A DNA stretch of 64,000 bases, from positions 172,827,577-172,891,576 of the forward strand of contig NC_057861.1 in NCBI RefSeq assembly GCF_019393635.1, given 5' to 3'. The notes beneath the pieces were generated by a model that saw only the letters and a program-made list of their open reading frames with translations, was not told where the DNA came from and made no database searches. Origin of the DNA: Dromiciops gliroides. Taxonomy: Eukaryota > Chordata > Mammalia > Microbiotheria > Microbiotheriidae. Position numbers and translations under genes: made by a program. This document shows positions 45,181 through 57,305 of this stretch, piece by piece; positions within the stretch are counted from its first letter, which is position 1, and each line of letters starts with the position of its first letter.

Positions 45181-45759
45181 TTCTCCCCCATAAAAAGTAG
45201 CTCCATGGATATGCCTTAACATAAAGTAGGAATCATTTCTTGGGCACTCCCTGGCACCAAGATGATTTTGTGAGATCTCACTGTAGTGCATCCCTGCCTC
45301 TCAAGGCTATGTATGTCATGATTTGGGGTAATTTACAGTTATTTTTTTTAAAAAGAGGCACTTCTGTGTGATGGGAAAAGCCAATGTAGCAATGTTTGGG
45401 GAGGCTGGGGATTCCAAAATCAGCACAATACCATCATTTTGGGCTTCAGAGAGGCTTTCTGATCATGTCGATGAATGAAATGAGCTGCTGTAGCAGCATC
45501 TCAGCATGTCCTTGCTTCTGCTAACAGTGTAATAGAAGGAGAAAGACCGAGTTTCTGGAGCCAGGGGAATTGGGGTGCAAATTCTGACTCTGAGATTTAC
45601 CATCAGCTCTCTGGGGGCAGAGGAGGCCTTCAGATATATTCTTGTAACCCACAGTGGCTTGAACAGAGAAGAAATCCCCCATAATTGCCAATGAATGAAT
45701 GAATGAATGAATGTCTTACATCCACATCCAATACCTTCAGAGCTCAGCTTTTTCTTTTT

Positions 45760-46085
45760 GGGGGAAGCTAGGTGAGCCTGGAGTCAGAAAGAGTTGAGTT
45801 CGAATTCTGACTCACACACTTACTAGGCTGTGTCACTCTGCGAAGGTCAGTTAACTTCTGCTTGCCTCAATTTCCTTGTCTTTAAAATGGGGATCATAGG
45901 AGCACCTACCTATCAGGGTTGCTATGAAGATCAAATGAGACAATTTTTGTAAGGCACTTACCATAGTATCTGGCACATAGTAGGTACTATATAAATTCTA
46001 TCTATTATTATTATTACTATCATTACTACTACTATTTTTACTAGCTAGCTATTATTACGACTACTACTATTACTAATAAAAAATG
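45760..46085 (+). mobile_element. CORE-SINE/MIR, near full length
   Basis: GGGGAAGCTAGGTGAGCCTG, CTTGTCTTTAAAATGGGGAT, GGCACATAGTAGGTACTATA and a (TTA)n tail. Confidence 0.75.
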
Positions 46086-46089
46086 CAAG

Positions 46090-48735
46090 GGGGCTCAAAA
46101 ACATAGGTCATTCCAACATTATTTCTAATATTCAATGATATTCAACACATATTTACTGAGCACCAATTCTGTATAAGGCATACTCTACATATGAGGTTAT
46201 GAAGGAAGAAAAGAGGCACTTCAAGGATTACACAATCAATTAGTGGAGGGTTTGAAAACAGTCTTCTGACAAAACAGCCTCATTCAAGGGTGCCTTGATT
46301 AGAGGAAACCAGCTATATAAAAAAACATAAGCAGATAAACTGGGCTCCTTACAAAAGGATTTTTTTACTTTACAAATGGATTCACCACAGGAATCTTTTG
46401 AATACATTTAAGATCCAATTTGGTTTACAAAGATTTGATTTACACATTGACTTTTCAGGAACCCTTACTGTGTGTGTAAATCAAGTGACAACAACACTCA
46501 AAGTGAAGTATGGCTAGAATGCCTATTTAGAAATGGGTTTGGCTACTGTATTCCCCTGCTGCTAGTTAGATTTGTTTAATCACAGAATCCAGGGGTATGC
46601 TAGTAAATAAATGTTGAACTACCAACTCTCAAAAAAAAAGTTTCTAGTGCACAAGCCACACTTTAAAGTTTAATCTGCACTGTTAATATTTTCTTAAGTC
46701 TCAACAATTTACAAAACAAAAAATCAAACCCTAATTTGTAGCCATTCCAAATTTTCAACGTGCAAATGCTCACACTGAAAATTTAACACACTCCTGATTA
46801 AATTTGACTTTACCTTCTGCATTCAACCACTAAATGCCCTTGAAGGGAGAGTCCAATATCTGGCTTATATGAATCCCAGGTGGTGTAATCTTGTCTATTT
46901 AACTGGTTCCTCGTCTTTACAGTCTTGAAAGTCCTCTGCTAAGGCTTTAATTCTGCTGTGTGGTTTTAGTCAAGTCTCTTAATCATGCTGAGCCAGTCTC
47001 CCAGTGTGTGATAACAGCGATGATAATGTTTGAACTACCCATCTGACACGGGAGTTGGCAGAATCAAATGAGAAAATGTACATACAATTCCATAGGAGCC
47101 ATAAACATTGTGTGAGTGTTAGGTATTATGGTTATTATATTATAAACCCTGTAGAAGCATCATCATTTAGCAGATAATTTTATTAAAAAGAGAATGACCT
47201 TCCTTTGCCGTGTTGTGGGTTTATGAGATAGTTTTGAACATATGCATTATCTTTATAGTCTAAGGGATTTGTAATAAACTGGGTTTGATGCCTTTGGCAC
47301 GGACTCTGGTCAGACAAAAAGCTTCTTTGTTAATGAGAAGAGGTGTTACAGTTTAATTCTGTTGGGGTGGGTGACTCAAGGCTAAGAAAAGATACTCCCC
47401 ATTTTTACTGCCAGAGAATGAAGTCTCAGAACTTGAGGGGTCACAGCCTCCATCTGGGGGTAACTTTCCAAATTTGTTTGAGTTCAGGGATTTGGATGAG
47501 GAACCACTTCTCCATCTACTTTATGGAAATGTAAGTACAACAATTTCTCACTTAAGTTAGGGTTATTTTTTTTATTAAGTTTCCTGTTCCACCATGACTT
47601 TTTATAAGCAGAGTTAGAGAAGATGCCTTGGAAAAATCTCTCATGTGCTGGTGGGAGGCAGTTTTTGTGCTTTGGTTTACCTTTTAGGTTATGAACTCAT
47701 TTTGATTCCTTTAAAGAAAAGGTACCATGGTTGGGTACCTGGAAGCTAAGGAGTTAAATGGAGAACCTGATTTCTCAATGGTTACAAGATCCAATTAGGG
47801 AAGCCCTTCATCCATCAGCCAGACACTAGGTCTGGCAAGGTTTGCTGGGGATTCCTTTCTCTGAATGTAACTCATAATGACTCAATGTCCAAGAAGGTGC
47901 AGACATTCCTGGCTAATCTGCTTTTTTGGAACCAAAGATTACCTTTCAGGTATGGAGTGGAGAAAGACATGATTACAATCGTGAATCACATCCTGCTAAT
48001 CTGAGACTCTTTCCTACTTTGGGCAACTGGAAGAGGGCCTTAGTGATGATGTAATGTGATCCTAATGAATGTAGCCAGGCCGTTTCCTGAATGCCCACCC
48101 AAAATAGAACTTACTTCACCTTTGTGCAAGGGATTTGAGGTGGGAGAAGGGATATATCTATATGATTTTATGGCTACAAATGTTTTAATGAAATGGGCTT
48201 CCTAAATATAAGTGGAAAAATGCAGTGTATAAATGCTCTAAACAGTCCTAGAATTAAATAAGTGTCACCATTTCAGTTTTCTCCACTAATCCTTTCTTTT
48301 CCTGAAAAGACACTAGCAGTTGAGTTGTGGGACTTCAGAGGAAACAGGCAGACTCCTGACTTCTCATGATCATCCCACATGTCAGAAAACCTATCAGTTC
48401 TACTGACCAAAAAGGTCCACAGATGGGTTCTATGTTATACCTATTTACTCTCTGAAATTAATTTGCTTTGCACACCCACAGGGCACAGAATATAGTTAGG
48501 GATATTTTTAAAGGCACTTGGAACTGTCAAAGCTGCCTCGTCAAGGCAGACTAGGTAATGCTTTGAGAGTCAAATTTGTTGGATTTGAGGTGACATGAGC
48601 AAGATGGTACCAGATGGAATCCTAGGATTTGTCTAAGGTCATCTTATTTTCTCTGGGGACATATTCCACCTACTCTTTATTTACCTAGTATGTTCTGATC
48701 TATAAATGTTGCCTTACCACCTCCTACCTACATTA
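46090..48735. other. Repeat-poor intronic stretch
   Basis: 2.6 kb in intron 2 with no clear transposable element or gene, the longest such stretch here. Candidate regulatory DNA by position only. Confidence 0.35.
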
Positions 48736-48845
48736 ACATATAAGCTCCATTAGAGCAGGGGCTGTTCTTGTTTTTTCTATGTATGCCTAGTGCTTAACAC
48801 AGGTCCTAAAACATAAATACTTTTAATGCTTGTTGATTGAATGAC
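48735..48845 (+). mobile_element. L2 3' end
   Basis: AAGCTCCATTAGAGCAGGGG and CTAGTGCTTAACACAGGTCC. Confidence 0.65.
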
Positions 48846-49124
48846 TGCCTCAACTCCTATAGATTTGGTCACCAGAATAAACTAAAGCCAGCTGCAATCC
48901 AGCTTTGTCAAAGAAAACGGCGTGGTAGAAAAATGAGTAAATAAGACACTTACTCTTGTCTCCCAGAATCCAGTCATGGCTTAAAGAACCCAATCTTTCA
49001 GCAAAGGATGCCCAGAGTAGAAAAAAGAGGGAAAAATCAATAAAAGGGAAAACTTTCAGCATTATTGAGGTCTGGTACGTCCCAGACAACTCCAAAGGGG
49101 TCCTTAAGGTAGTAGGGTAGAATA

Positions 49125-49285
49125 GGAAATCACGCTAGACTGAGAGCCAGGAGACTTACGTTCTAGATCCAGCCATGCCATGGCCCATTGTATGGGCAAG
49201 TCATGTAAAACCTGCTTTTATAGTTATAATCTGTGGGAACAGAGGACCTTTGAGATTCTTTATCACTACAACAATCTATGATTCT
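49125..49285 (+). mobile_element. MIR fragment
   Basis: GAGAGCCAGGAGACTTACGT and GGGCAAGTCATGTAAAACCT. Confidence 0.6.
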
Positions 49286-49940
49286 CCACATAAAATCACT
49301 CTAGTATGTTTGCAGCAGAACCATGAACTCATTAGGGCTTGGTGAATGATGACATAAGTATCTATAGATTATTGTGGAGTGAGGGGAGCAAGCTCAAAAC
49401 TGACTTTAGAGAGAGAGAAAAAAATTGCCGCTTTTCTTTGTGTGGAAAGGGTATTTGTTTTTTCTAAATGCTGATTTAATAAGCAATGAATGGGAGTTGA
49501 TGTGTCTGTAGAGGGTGGGGTTCAGGGCTGGAGTTCCCCTGTTAAAACTAAATAAAAGGATTGATAATAAGCAGACTGCAAACATTGTCTATTAAAAAAG
49601 TGACTCATTAACAGAAAAAAAAAAACCCAGGCTGGCTAAAGGTTCTGAAGCCTAGGAATACAGTAGAGCTCTTTAGCTCTAGAAAATCCCAAAACAAACA
49701 CCCTCAGATTGACATATACAGGCTTAACCTGCTTCTTAACATTGAGGTTTTTTGTTTTTCTTTTTTCTAGCACAAGATCCCATTTTTCCTGACCTTTGCC
49801 TCAAAATAACTGTTATGGACCATGCCCTGCAATAACAGGACTACAAACGGTTCACTCATCCTCATTTTACTGATGAGAAAACTAAAGTATAGAATGTAAA
49901 AGGCTTGCCTGAAGCCACTCAAAAAAGGTGGTGATGGTAC

Positions 49941-49965
49941 TGGGTGGGTGGGTGGGTGGGTGGAC
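49941..49965. repeat. (TGGG)n microsatellite
   Basis: Six GGGT units; forms a G-quadruplex candidate on the plus strand. Confidence 0.9.
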
Positions 49966-50579
49966 CATTTGATTCCCTATGCACTGGGTTTGCCTCCTTA
50001 GTGCTTCTACTTAAGTCATTTGTATGGTTCTCCACCCATTAGAAAGATACTGAGTCATAAGCAGACACATAGGGAGATGATGACAAGAATTTCAGAACAG
50101 CTGCAGGCCTACGGAAAGCTAAAAGGGACTCTTAACAGGCTAACAATCCTAACTGCTCCCCAAGGGAAGGTAGCTCCTCCTGTGCACATATATGTGGGGT
50201 GGAGTGGGATGGTAGGGAGAGGCTGCAGAGTGTCCAGCCAATGGAGCTAGATTCACAAAAGAGTCTTAGTGACACAATGGCTAACACTATGGTAAGAGGC
50301 AAGCTTAGGTGCATATGGGCCTGAGACTAGAGCTTGTTTTATTTGACTACTTGTCTTCCCATCCTCCTAACCCAGAGCTCTTGTAATCTGGAGGAGCCAG
50401 AGCTTAAGGCTGGGGGAAATGTCCTTTTGTGATGACCCCATCTGCTACTTTGCTTATGATGGAACTAGTCAGACCGTCTCCCCCTTCACAAGGGCGAGCT
50501 GCCTTAGCCACCCAGCACACCACTTTGGAAAGGTGTTGGTTCCTGTCTTGTGATGAACATAAGAAAACACCAGGCTTCT

Positions 50580-50706
50580 AGAATCAAGGAAGGCGGGGAG
50601 GGAGGAAAGAAGGAATGGAGGGAGGAAGGAAAGAAGGAAGGGAAGGAGGTAGGGAAACAAAGAGGGAGGGAGGGAGGGAGGGAGGGAAGGAAGGAAAGAA
50701 AGAAGG
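50580..50706. repeat. GA-rich (GGAA/GGGA)n tract
   Basis: 127 bp of almost pure purine; opposite-strand frames rich in Ser/Pro/Leu come from it. Confidence 0.9.
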
Positions 50707-50707
50707 A

Positions 50708-50850
50708 GTATTTATTAAGCACATAATAAGTGCCAAGCTCTTAGGATGCAACGAGAAAAAGTGAAACAGTGCCTGCTTTCAAGGAGCTTCTATTCTAATA
50801 GGGAGAGACAACACACATGGATAGGAAGAAAACTAATTTGCTCACCCCCA
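50708..50850 (+). repeat. Ancient interspersed repeat, family not named
   Basis: TATTTATTAAGCACATAATA and TTTCAAGGAGCTTCTATTCT; related to 6330-6440. Confidence 0.5.
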
Positions 50851-51271
50851 GGACAGGCTACATTGCTAGAGAAAGGGATAACAAAGGAAGTTATACCAAA
50901 GACTATTTTGCCCCAACTCCCCCTCCCCTAGCATTATGCAATGGATGCAAAGCAAATGGGAAAGAAGTTCTCTAAAGTTTCACATTTTTCAAAAGTCTGG
51001 AAATTGAAAAGGTGGGGTCCAAAAAGGGAAAACGTTTGACCTTCCTGCCAACATAAACTGTGATGAAAGTTAAACACCTTCTAGCAAATGTTTCCGTTCC
51101 AACCTCCCTGTCTTTCACACCAGCTCCCGTCCCTGAAATCTGTTTTGAAGGTGCAAGCAAAACAGTGCTACGAAAGAGAAGATTCATTTAGTTATAGGGA
51201 TACCTTTCTACTGTACCATTCCCCATTAGAAACAGAAGCCAGGTTTGGCTTTAGCCACAGATTCCCTTGAG

Positions 51272-51475
51272 ATCAGGGTTTCTTTACTTTTTCTGGGCCA
51301 TGGATCCCTTGGGCAGTACGGTGAAATCTACAGAGCCCTTCTCAGAATATGTTTTTAAATGCAAAGAAAACCACTTATTTATAATACAATATTTTAAAAA
51401 CACCATTAAATTAATTAATTAAATTTAAAACAATTTTTTTTTCACCCAAGTTCATGAATTCCAGGTTAAGCACCA
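51272..51475 (+). mobile_element. Possible hAT-type non-autonomous DNA transposon
   Basis: Opens CAGGGTTTCTTTACTTTTTC with GCCATGGATCCCTTGGGCAG and closes TTCCAGGTTAAGCA, so the ends are partly inverted. Resembles a common mammalian DNA-transposon fossil; no duplication confirmed. Confidence 0.4.
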
Positions 51476-51832
51476 TCACCCTCACCCATTCATTTCTAGA
51501 TCTTCAGGCAAGGGAAACACCTAGGAAGAGCACTGAGTTCAGTCCCCTCACCAGCAAGGACTGTATCTAACTGCCCTGGGCTGTATTAAACTTGAAGATT
51601 ACCACAATCACTCAAATACAGGTTTATCTCCAGTTTCTATTGATGAGCTCTGGAAAAAGTAATTATTTTTACATATTATAAGAATCATTATAAATAACAC
51701 TTCCCTGCTCTACTTTGATGCAACATCCTGACATAGAAGTGAGCATGGTTTTCTCAAAGTCTCTACCAGTCCAGTATAAACTCTGAATGGTCTCAAGTCA
51801 GAAACACTTTGATTATAAGCCCAGTGAAAGAC

Positions 51833-51880
51833 TCTGTGTGTATGTGTGTGTGCACACGCATGTGTGTGAGTGTGCACATG
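51833..51880. repeat. Imperfect (TG)n tract
   Basis: GTGTGTATGTGTGTGTGCAC and similar. Confidence 0.85.
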
Positions 51881-51989
51881 GAATATAAGAACCAGCTTAA
51901 GCTCAGAAAGACTCATCACCAGAAGCCTAGCTATGAGCTAATGATTTGGGGGGCCACTGCAATTTATGAAAACCATGTAACAAGATACA

Positions 51990-52130
51990 GAAGAGGCAGA
52001 ATGATATACTGCTGGCTAGAGAGTCACCCTCAGACTCATGGGAAGACCTGCATTCAATCCTGCTTCTTACATGTGTACTGGCTATGTGACCCTAGACTCA
52101 TCATTTACCCTCAGTGCCCTCACCAACACT
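51990..52130 (+). mobile_element. MIR fragment
   Basis: TACTGGCTATGTGACCCTAG within MIR-like sequence. Confidence 0.55.
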
Positions 52131-52519
52131 CAAAAACTAAGCAGGTACTGTGGGTATCTTTATTGATGGAAAGCATTCCTTCTATCCATTTAAACCACAT
52201 GTCTAGTTCCCTGTCTTCCCCAAAAGGAACTGACTGATTATGGTCAGAGTTGGTGCAGGCACTCATGAAATAACAGTTGTTTCAAATTACTGAAATTTTC
52301 CTTAGTGGAGACTGATATTTTAAAAAATCTCACAGTAAACTCCCTTGCCACCTACTGCCTTTAACAAAGTATTATATTGTAATGTGAATAGTCATTTCTG
52401 AATTCATCAGTTTTTAAGTTCATATTTTTACACACTGGCTTTTCTCAAAGCAGGCTTTGTTTATATTTAATGTTCAGTCAGGAAACTCCTAATCTTTATG
52501 ATGCATCCCTTCTGCTGTC

Positions 52520-53030
52520 AGTAAGTTCAGATATTCCTTCTTTGTTAAATTGTTCTGTCCCTAATTATTGTATTCCAGGGTCATGATGATCTCCTTTTTT
52601 GTAATGTTATTTCCCATAACAATTCATATTTTGACTCATCTGACTGCAACTGTTATGGATTGTTTTTGCACTCATATTTTCTTAAGTCTTTTCCCCCCAT
52701 CATTGTCTGTTGAATTCTTTCACATTCTTGAAGATCCAGTTCATATTCACTACGCTCTATAAAACTGTCCTCTATAAATGATCCCCATGCTTAGTAATGA
52801 GTCCTTCCTACCTACCCCAAACTTAAATAGCACTTTTTTGAGTACTTCTCTCATGCACTTATTTAATATTTTATATTACTGTTATCATTTTGTATTTTAT
52901 CATCCTGTGAGACTGTAAGCTTCTTGAGGGCAGGGATTGTTTGTTTCTTAGCCAAACTTTGGATCTCACCTAACTCAAATAGTGTACTGCATAAAGTAGG
53001 CATTTAATAAATGTTTGTGGAATTGAAATA
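52520..53030 (+). mobile_element. L2 LINE fragment with 3' end
   Basis: CTTCTTGAGGGCAGGGATTG and AGTAGGCATTTAATAAATGT. Confidence 0.7.
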
Positions 53031-53324
53031 GATGAGACAATGAACATTCTTCTTTAAATATCTCATGAATCTATATTCCAGGATTCTCCCATATTTGCCT
53101 TAAGCATTTACAGAATTTTTTTTCTTTCAGATGGGCTACAACACAATCTTTTTCAAAATTTAGTAGTTTCTGCAGTGTTTCAGTTGCTTCAAGCTTTAAA
53201 TTGGCTACCTTTCAGAGACAGTAGAGATGACTGATAACCATCTTCCTCATTCAGTTTCAAAGCAATACTGGGTTTGAAATCTGGAAAATATCTTTTAAAT
53301 GGTATAGTTCTACCCCTTATTAAT

Positions 53325-53475
53325 TAATTTTTCAAATAGAGAAACTGAGGTCTATAGAGGTTAATATTAGTTGCCCAGGGTCATAGGTCTCACAGGTCAC
53401 ACAGGTAGTAAGAGCTGAGATTTGCACACAGATCTTCTGGTTCTAAATCCAGTGCTCTTTCTGCTATATCATTAT
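53325..53475 (-). mobile_element. MIR fragment
   Basis: GAGAAACTGAGGTCTATAGA and TTGCCCAGGGTCATAGGTCT. Confidence 0.65.
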
Positions 53476-53750
53476 TTTCCTAGGCAGGTCCTTTTGGCTT
53501 CATGATGCAACTCACTGCATCTGGTACCTTCTAGTATCAAAGGAAGAGGCAGAGTAGGGGAGGTCTGAAAGCTCTTCAAGCTATGAGACTTGGCACTGTT
53601 TTGCCAAGGAATGAAGGGATGCTTAATGGTAGTGAGCAATCCATAATAGGAATATCTGAGCTATGATCCTGGATTGGCTACTGCCTCTATGGTATCAAGT
53701 TCTCATATCCCATGTTTCAAATACAAATAATGGGAAAGGAAAGTACTCAC

Positions 53751-54197
53751 CTTTTTATTTAAATGAGAACCATTCGTCCCACCGATGCTTCTCTGTACCG
53801 AGGGTGGCACCTGGTATACATCTTGTTCTACAGCACCATGGCCTGTAGGTACTTGGTAAATTCCCTGATTCTGATAGGATGGTGGTACTTGGTAGACAGC
53901 ATCCCGGGATGAAGCCTGTGAGTGTGGCACTTGATAGACTTTCTGAGAGCCAAAACTCTGGTGAGTTAGTCCAGAAGAGGGTTGGTCTTGACCAGAAGAA
54001 CCTTCCTGCAGTGGACCAATTAGAAGCTTTACACGGTTGCCTGGAACAATGCCTTGCCTTCCATGTAGTGAGCAGAGCCACCATCCTTCCAGGCCTCCAG
54101 TATTCTGCTCAATCACAGTTAGTATATCTCCTTTGCGAAATGCCAACTCTTCTGCACACTCAGGAACATTGTCATACAAGGCTCTTGCCATAAGATT
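53751..54197 (-). CDS. NEDD9: NEDD9 exon 2: SH3 domain and first YxxP motifs
   Basis: This exon encodes residues 5-153 of the CAS-family docking protein NEDD9 (HEF1/CAS-L), a focal-adhesion scaffold that binds FAK and Src-family kinases. Translation starts NLMARALYDNVPE, nearly identical to human. The SH3 domain spans about residues 7-66, with ALYDN at 10-14, the paired Trp at 43-44 and GIVPGNRV at 53-60. Four YQVP motifs follow at Tyr92, 106, 118 and 132; when phosphorylated such motifs recruit SH2 proteins such as CRK. The acceptor is a long pyrimidine tract ending ACATAG before AAT (54198). The donor is AAAAAG/GTGAGT (53750). Both borders are phase 0. The internal ATG at 54191 is codon 7, so the natural start lies in exon 1 outside the window. 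Identity is by recall of the human protein. Confidence 0.97.
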
Positions 54198-55104
54198 CTA
54201 TGTAGAAGGAAGGAAGGAAAGGAGGCAAAACAAAAATAAATATATGTTAGAACATAGCCTTAATTCTGTTAACACTTGAAGCTCATTCGCTTGTGGAGGG
54301 GGAGGCCTTCCTGGAAAGAAGAGTTTGAACAATAGATAATAAACAGTCACACAAAGAGAGATTGTTTCCATAATTGACATTAGCCTTCCTCCTTGCCAAG
54401 TCTCAGAAAGCTGGATGATTCTTGGATTTGTAGGTTATACTGATTCCAATACTGTGAGGACCAGTGATTTCACTGGTATAAATCCCATTGTGTCTTAGCT
54501 GAAATCTGTGTGAATTGTCACTTTAAAAATTCGTTCATTACCCAGTAATCAATCTTTTAGTGATAAGCCTCCTCAATTTAGCTCAGCTGGTCCTCAGAGA
54601 GAGTACATACAACTCATTGCTGAGCTGGTAATCAGAGACTTGTCTAAATTGGTAAGTAGGGCCTTCCAGAGCTTGTACTTAGCTGACAATTCTTTGAGAT
54701 CCCATGATCATACCAGAATGAGGCAATGGAGTAGGACTTTAATGAAAGATGGTGGATTATACCATGAAATACTTTTTTCTCAAAGTCAGTCAAGAAAAAG
54801 AGCCTTAGATTGTCATTGGACTTATTATGTTGCCAATTCTTAGTGGGCAGAAGTGGCCTAGATCATCCAAATAACAGATAATGCAAATGTAATTTCTATT
54901 TGGTGTTGGAATGCACATACACAAATATTCAAATGCCTCACCACCCTGAGATCTTGAGCCATACCTCAACTGGCTTTCCTATTCATGGTTATTGAAGACA
55001 TCTAAGAAGCTGTAGATTTAATAGATGTAGATGTAGAAAATAGACACTTCATCCATAGATAATCAAGAATTAAATACTGTCTGGCTCTGCAAACAAGAAG
55101 AAGC

Positions 55105-55340
55105 AGCAGCATTCCTATGGCACTTTATAAATTTTGCAAAGCATTTTACAGATATCTCATTTTATTTTCACAACCACCCCGAGAGGTAGGTGCTATTATT
55201 ATCCTCATTTCAGATGAGGAAGAAACTGAGGCAGACAGAGGTTAAGTGACTTGCCCAGGGCTACATAACTAGTAAGGATCTAAAGCTGCATTTGAATTTG
55301 TCTGTCTCACTCCAGGATGAGCACTCTATCTACTCCTTGG
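55105..55340 (-). mobile_element. MIR/CORE-SINE
   Basis: GAGGTAGGTGCTATTATTAT and GTTAAGTGACTTGCCCAGGG. Confidence 0.75.
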
Positions 55341-55389
55341 CCTACTTGCCTAATCTTTACTGATTGTGAAATCATTTCATATAACATAG

Positions 55390-55560
55390 GGCAATAGATG
55401 GTCAATTGGAAGAGGCCTTGGAAATCATAATATCCAACCCCCTCATTCTACAGATAAAGAAGTAGGCCCAGAGAGGCTAAGTCACTTGCCCAAATGGCTG
55501 AGTAATAAATAGTAGGGATAGAATTTGGACCCATACACTCTGACCACAAATCCAATATTT
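55390..55560 (-). mobile_element. MIR-related repeat
   Basis: CCCTCATTCTACAGATAAAG and AGGCTAAGTCACTTGCCCAA. Confidence 0.65.
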
Positions 55561-56292
55561 TTTTTCACCATATTATGGTTTAAGGAACATAATTTTTCTT
55601 CCTAACTCCTGCTCATACCTATCCTTACTGGAGTGAAATAACCCTTCTGCCTCTTTTTTTTTTTTTTTTTGCCTATTACTTGAATATGTCCATTGATGCT
55701 TGGAAGACTGTGGCTTCTCCTTTCATTGAACCAATAAACACTTGCACTCTCTCTGTCTGATGGCCTGTCTGGCACATTCAGTACAGACAGCCACAGTGGG
55801 CATTCAACAGAAAGGAGGCAGGAACTCTGTGCTGACATTCTTGGAACCTTTTCAAAGGCTCCAAACATTTCATTTCTTGGCTCTCTCTGGTGATGTTCCC
55901 CAGCATGCTGGCAGCCATTACCACATGCCTGCCTACTTCCCAGTGCACAAGGAAGGCAGAGTCAGTTATATACTTATTGCATGCACTTGAAAATGAAAAG
56001 TAGTGAGAGCTAAAACACTTGGATGTAATTAATATCATTGTAATGATGCTCACTGATTGGGGAGGAAGCTGTTGATTTGCTAAAGCAAGTGAAATGACTT
56101 TTCCCTCTCCAGTTACAGAAGTGTAGAATGAAAGCTTATCAAGGACAGAAATTACTTTTCATTTTGTACAGAATACGCTTTTAATAAATACTTGTTGGAT
56201 AAGATTGGGTTGGAAGCCAGCCATCCAAGATTAGTGAGCCTTCTGGCTGCTGCTGTTGTTCGTACCTATACCTTTTAAAATGATACGTGTAG

Positions 56293-56439
56293 GGGGCAGC
56301 TAGATGGCGCAGTGGATAGAGCACCAGCCCTGAAGTCGGGAGTACCTGAGTTCAAAATCTGGCCTCAGACACTTAACACTTACTAGCTGTGTGACCCTGG
56401 GCAAGTCACTTAACCCCAATTGCCTCACTAAAAAAAAAA
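56293..56439 (+). mobile_element. CORE-SINE, type B, with target duplication
   Basis: Perfect 16-bp AAAATGATACGTGTAG (56277-56292, 56440-56455). Confidence 0.92.
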
Positions 56440-56455
56440 AAAATGATACGTGTAG

Positions 56456-56665
56456 AGCTAAATGGAATTTCAACAGTCATGCAGTCCAGCTCCCCCTTCC
56501 CCTCACCCTTTTATCTATTTTTATTTTTTAAATTCATTTTGAGCTTAAATACATAAAGTCAACCATTTTAAAGAAAGGTTAAGTGACTTGCCCCAAGGTC
56601 ACACAGATCATGAAATGAAGTTGCAGAACCAGGATGTTTGACTCCAAATCTGGCACTCTTCACTT
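56456..56665 (-). mobile_element. MIR-related repeat
   Basis: AAGTGACTTGCCCCAAGGTC and GACTCCAAATCTGGCACTCT; the type B SINE landed beside it. Confidence 0.55.
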
Positions 56666-57076
56666 TAATTCCCCTTGTGTAATTTTAATATAATATCCCA
56701 TAATTTGTATCCTTTTATGGTTGTCCTGCCCCGACCTTTTTTTTTTTCTTTTTCCTTTGGTCAAATCACAAAAGTGGAGGCTTTTTCAATGCTCCAAGCT
56801 AATTCTGATATGGTATGTGAGTGGTGCCTAAGTGATGGGGACTCCTCTCCAAGTGGTAGGAAGAGACAATTGTGATGCAAAGCCCAAGTCCTGATGCCTG
56901 TTGCTAGTCTAGCTCCTCCCATTCAGTTATCTGGACATAGGAGAGAAAGAGTCAGATCTTTAGGTACCTTGGTAGTGGCCAAGAAGGAGACAGAATGGTT
57001 CTATTTATGAGAATTCAGATATGCCTCTTGTGTGAATTACTAATACTATCACTACCACCACCACCACCACCAACAA

Positions 57077-57305
57077 TGACTACTATGGGATTTTATGCTT
57101 TACAAAGCTGTTTATACATATTATTTAATTTGAAGTAGGTACTATTTTTATCCCCTTTTAATGGATGAGGAAATTGAGATAGACAGAAGTTATGTGACTT
57201 GTCCAGAGTCACAAAGCTAATAAATATCTGACAGTGTTTGAACTTAGGTCTTCCTTACTCCAAGTCCAGTATCTATCTACCTTTTATGCCACATAGCTAC
57301 CCCAA
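57077..57305 (-). mobile_element. MIR/CORE-SINE
   Basis: GTGACTTGTCCAGAGTCACA and a worn head; preceded by (ACC)n at 57051-57071. Confidence 0.7.

Larger units (their letters stand above)
32029..53750 (-). other. NEDD9: NEDD9 intron 2
   Basis: A 21.7 kb intron with donor GTGAGT at 53750 and acceptor CCTAACCCTCAG at 32029. It holds SINEs, L1 and L2 fragments and microsatellites, plus long stretches without recognisable repeats: 32241-34650, 38050-39000, 40180-41060, 41520-42250, 42365-44130, 46090-48735 and 50850-51270. In those stretches I see no gene. Open frames there, including the overlapping pair around 43107-43417, lack splice context and similarity to known proteins. Confidence 0.85.

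Noticed and set aside
49941-50706. CRISPR-like or regularly spaced array
   Set aside because: Only purine-rich simple repeats without unique spacers; vertebrate context.
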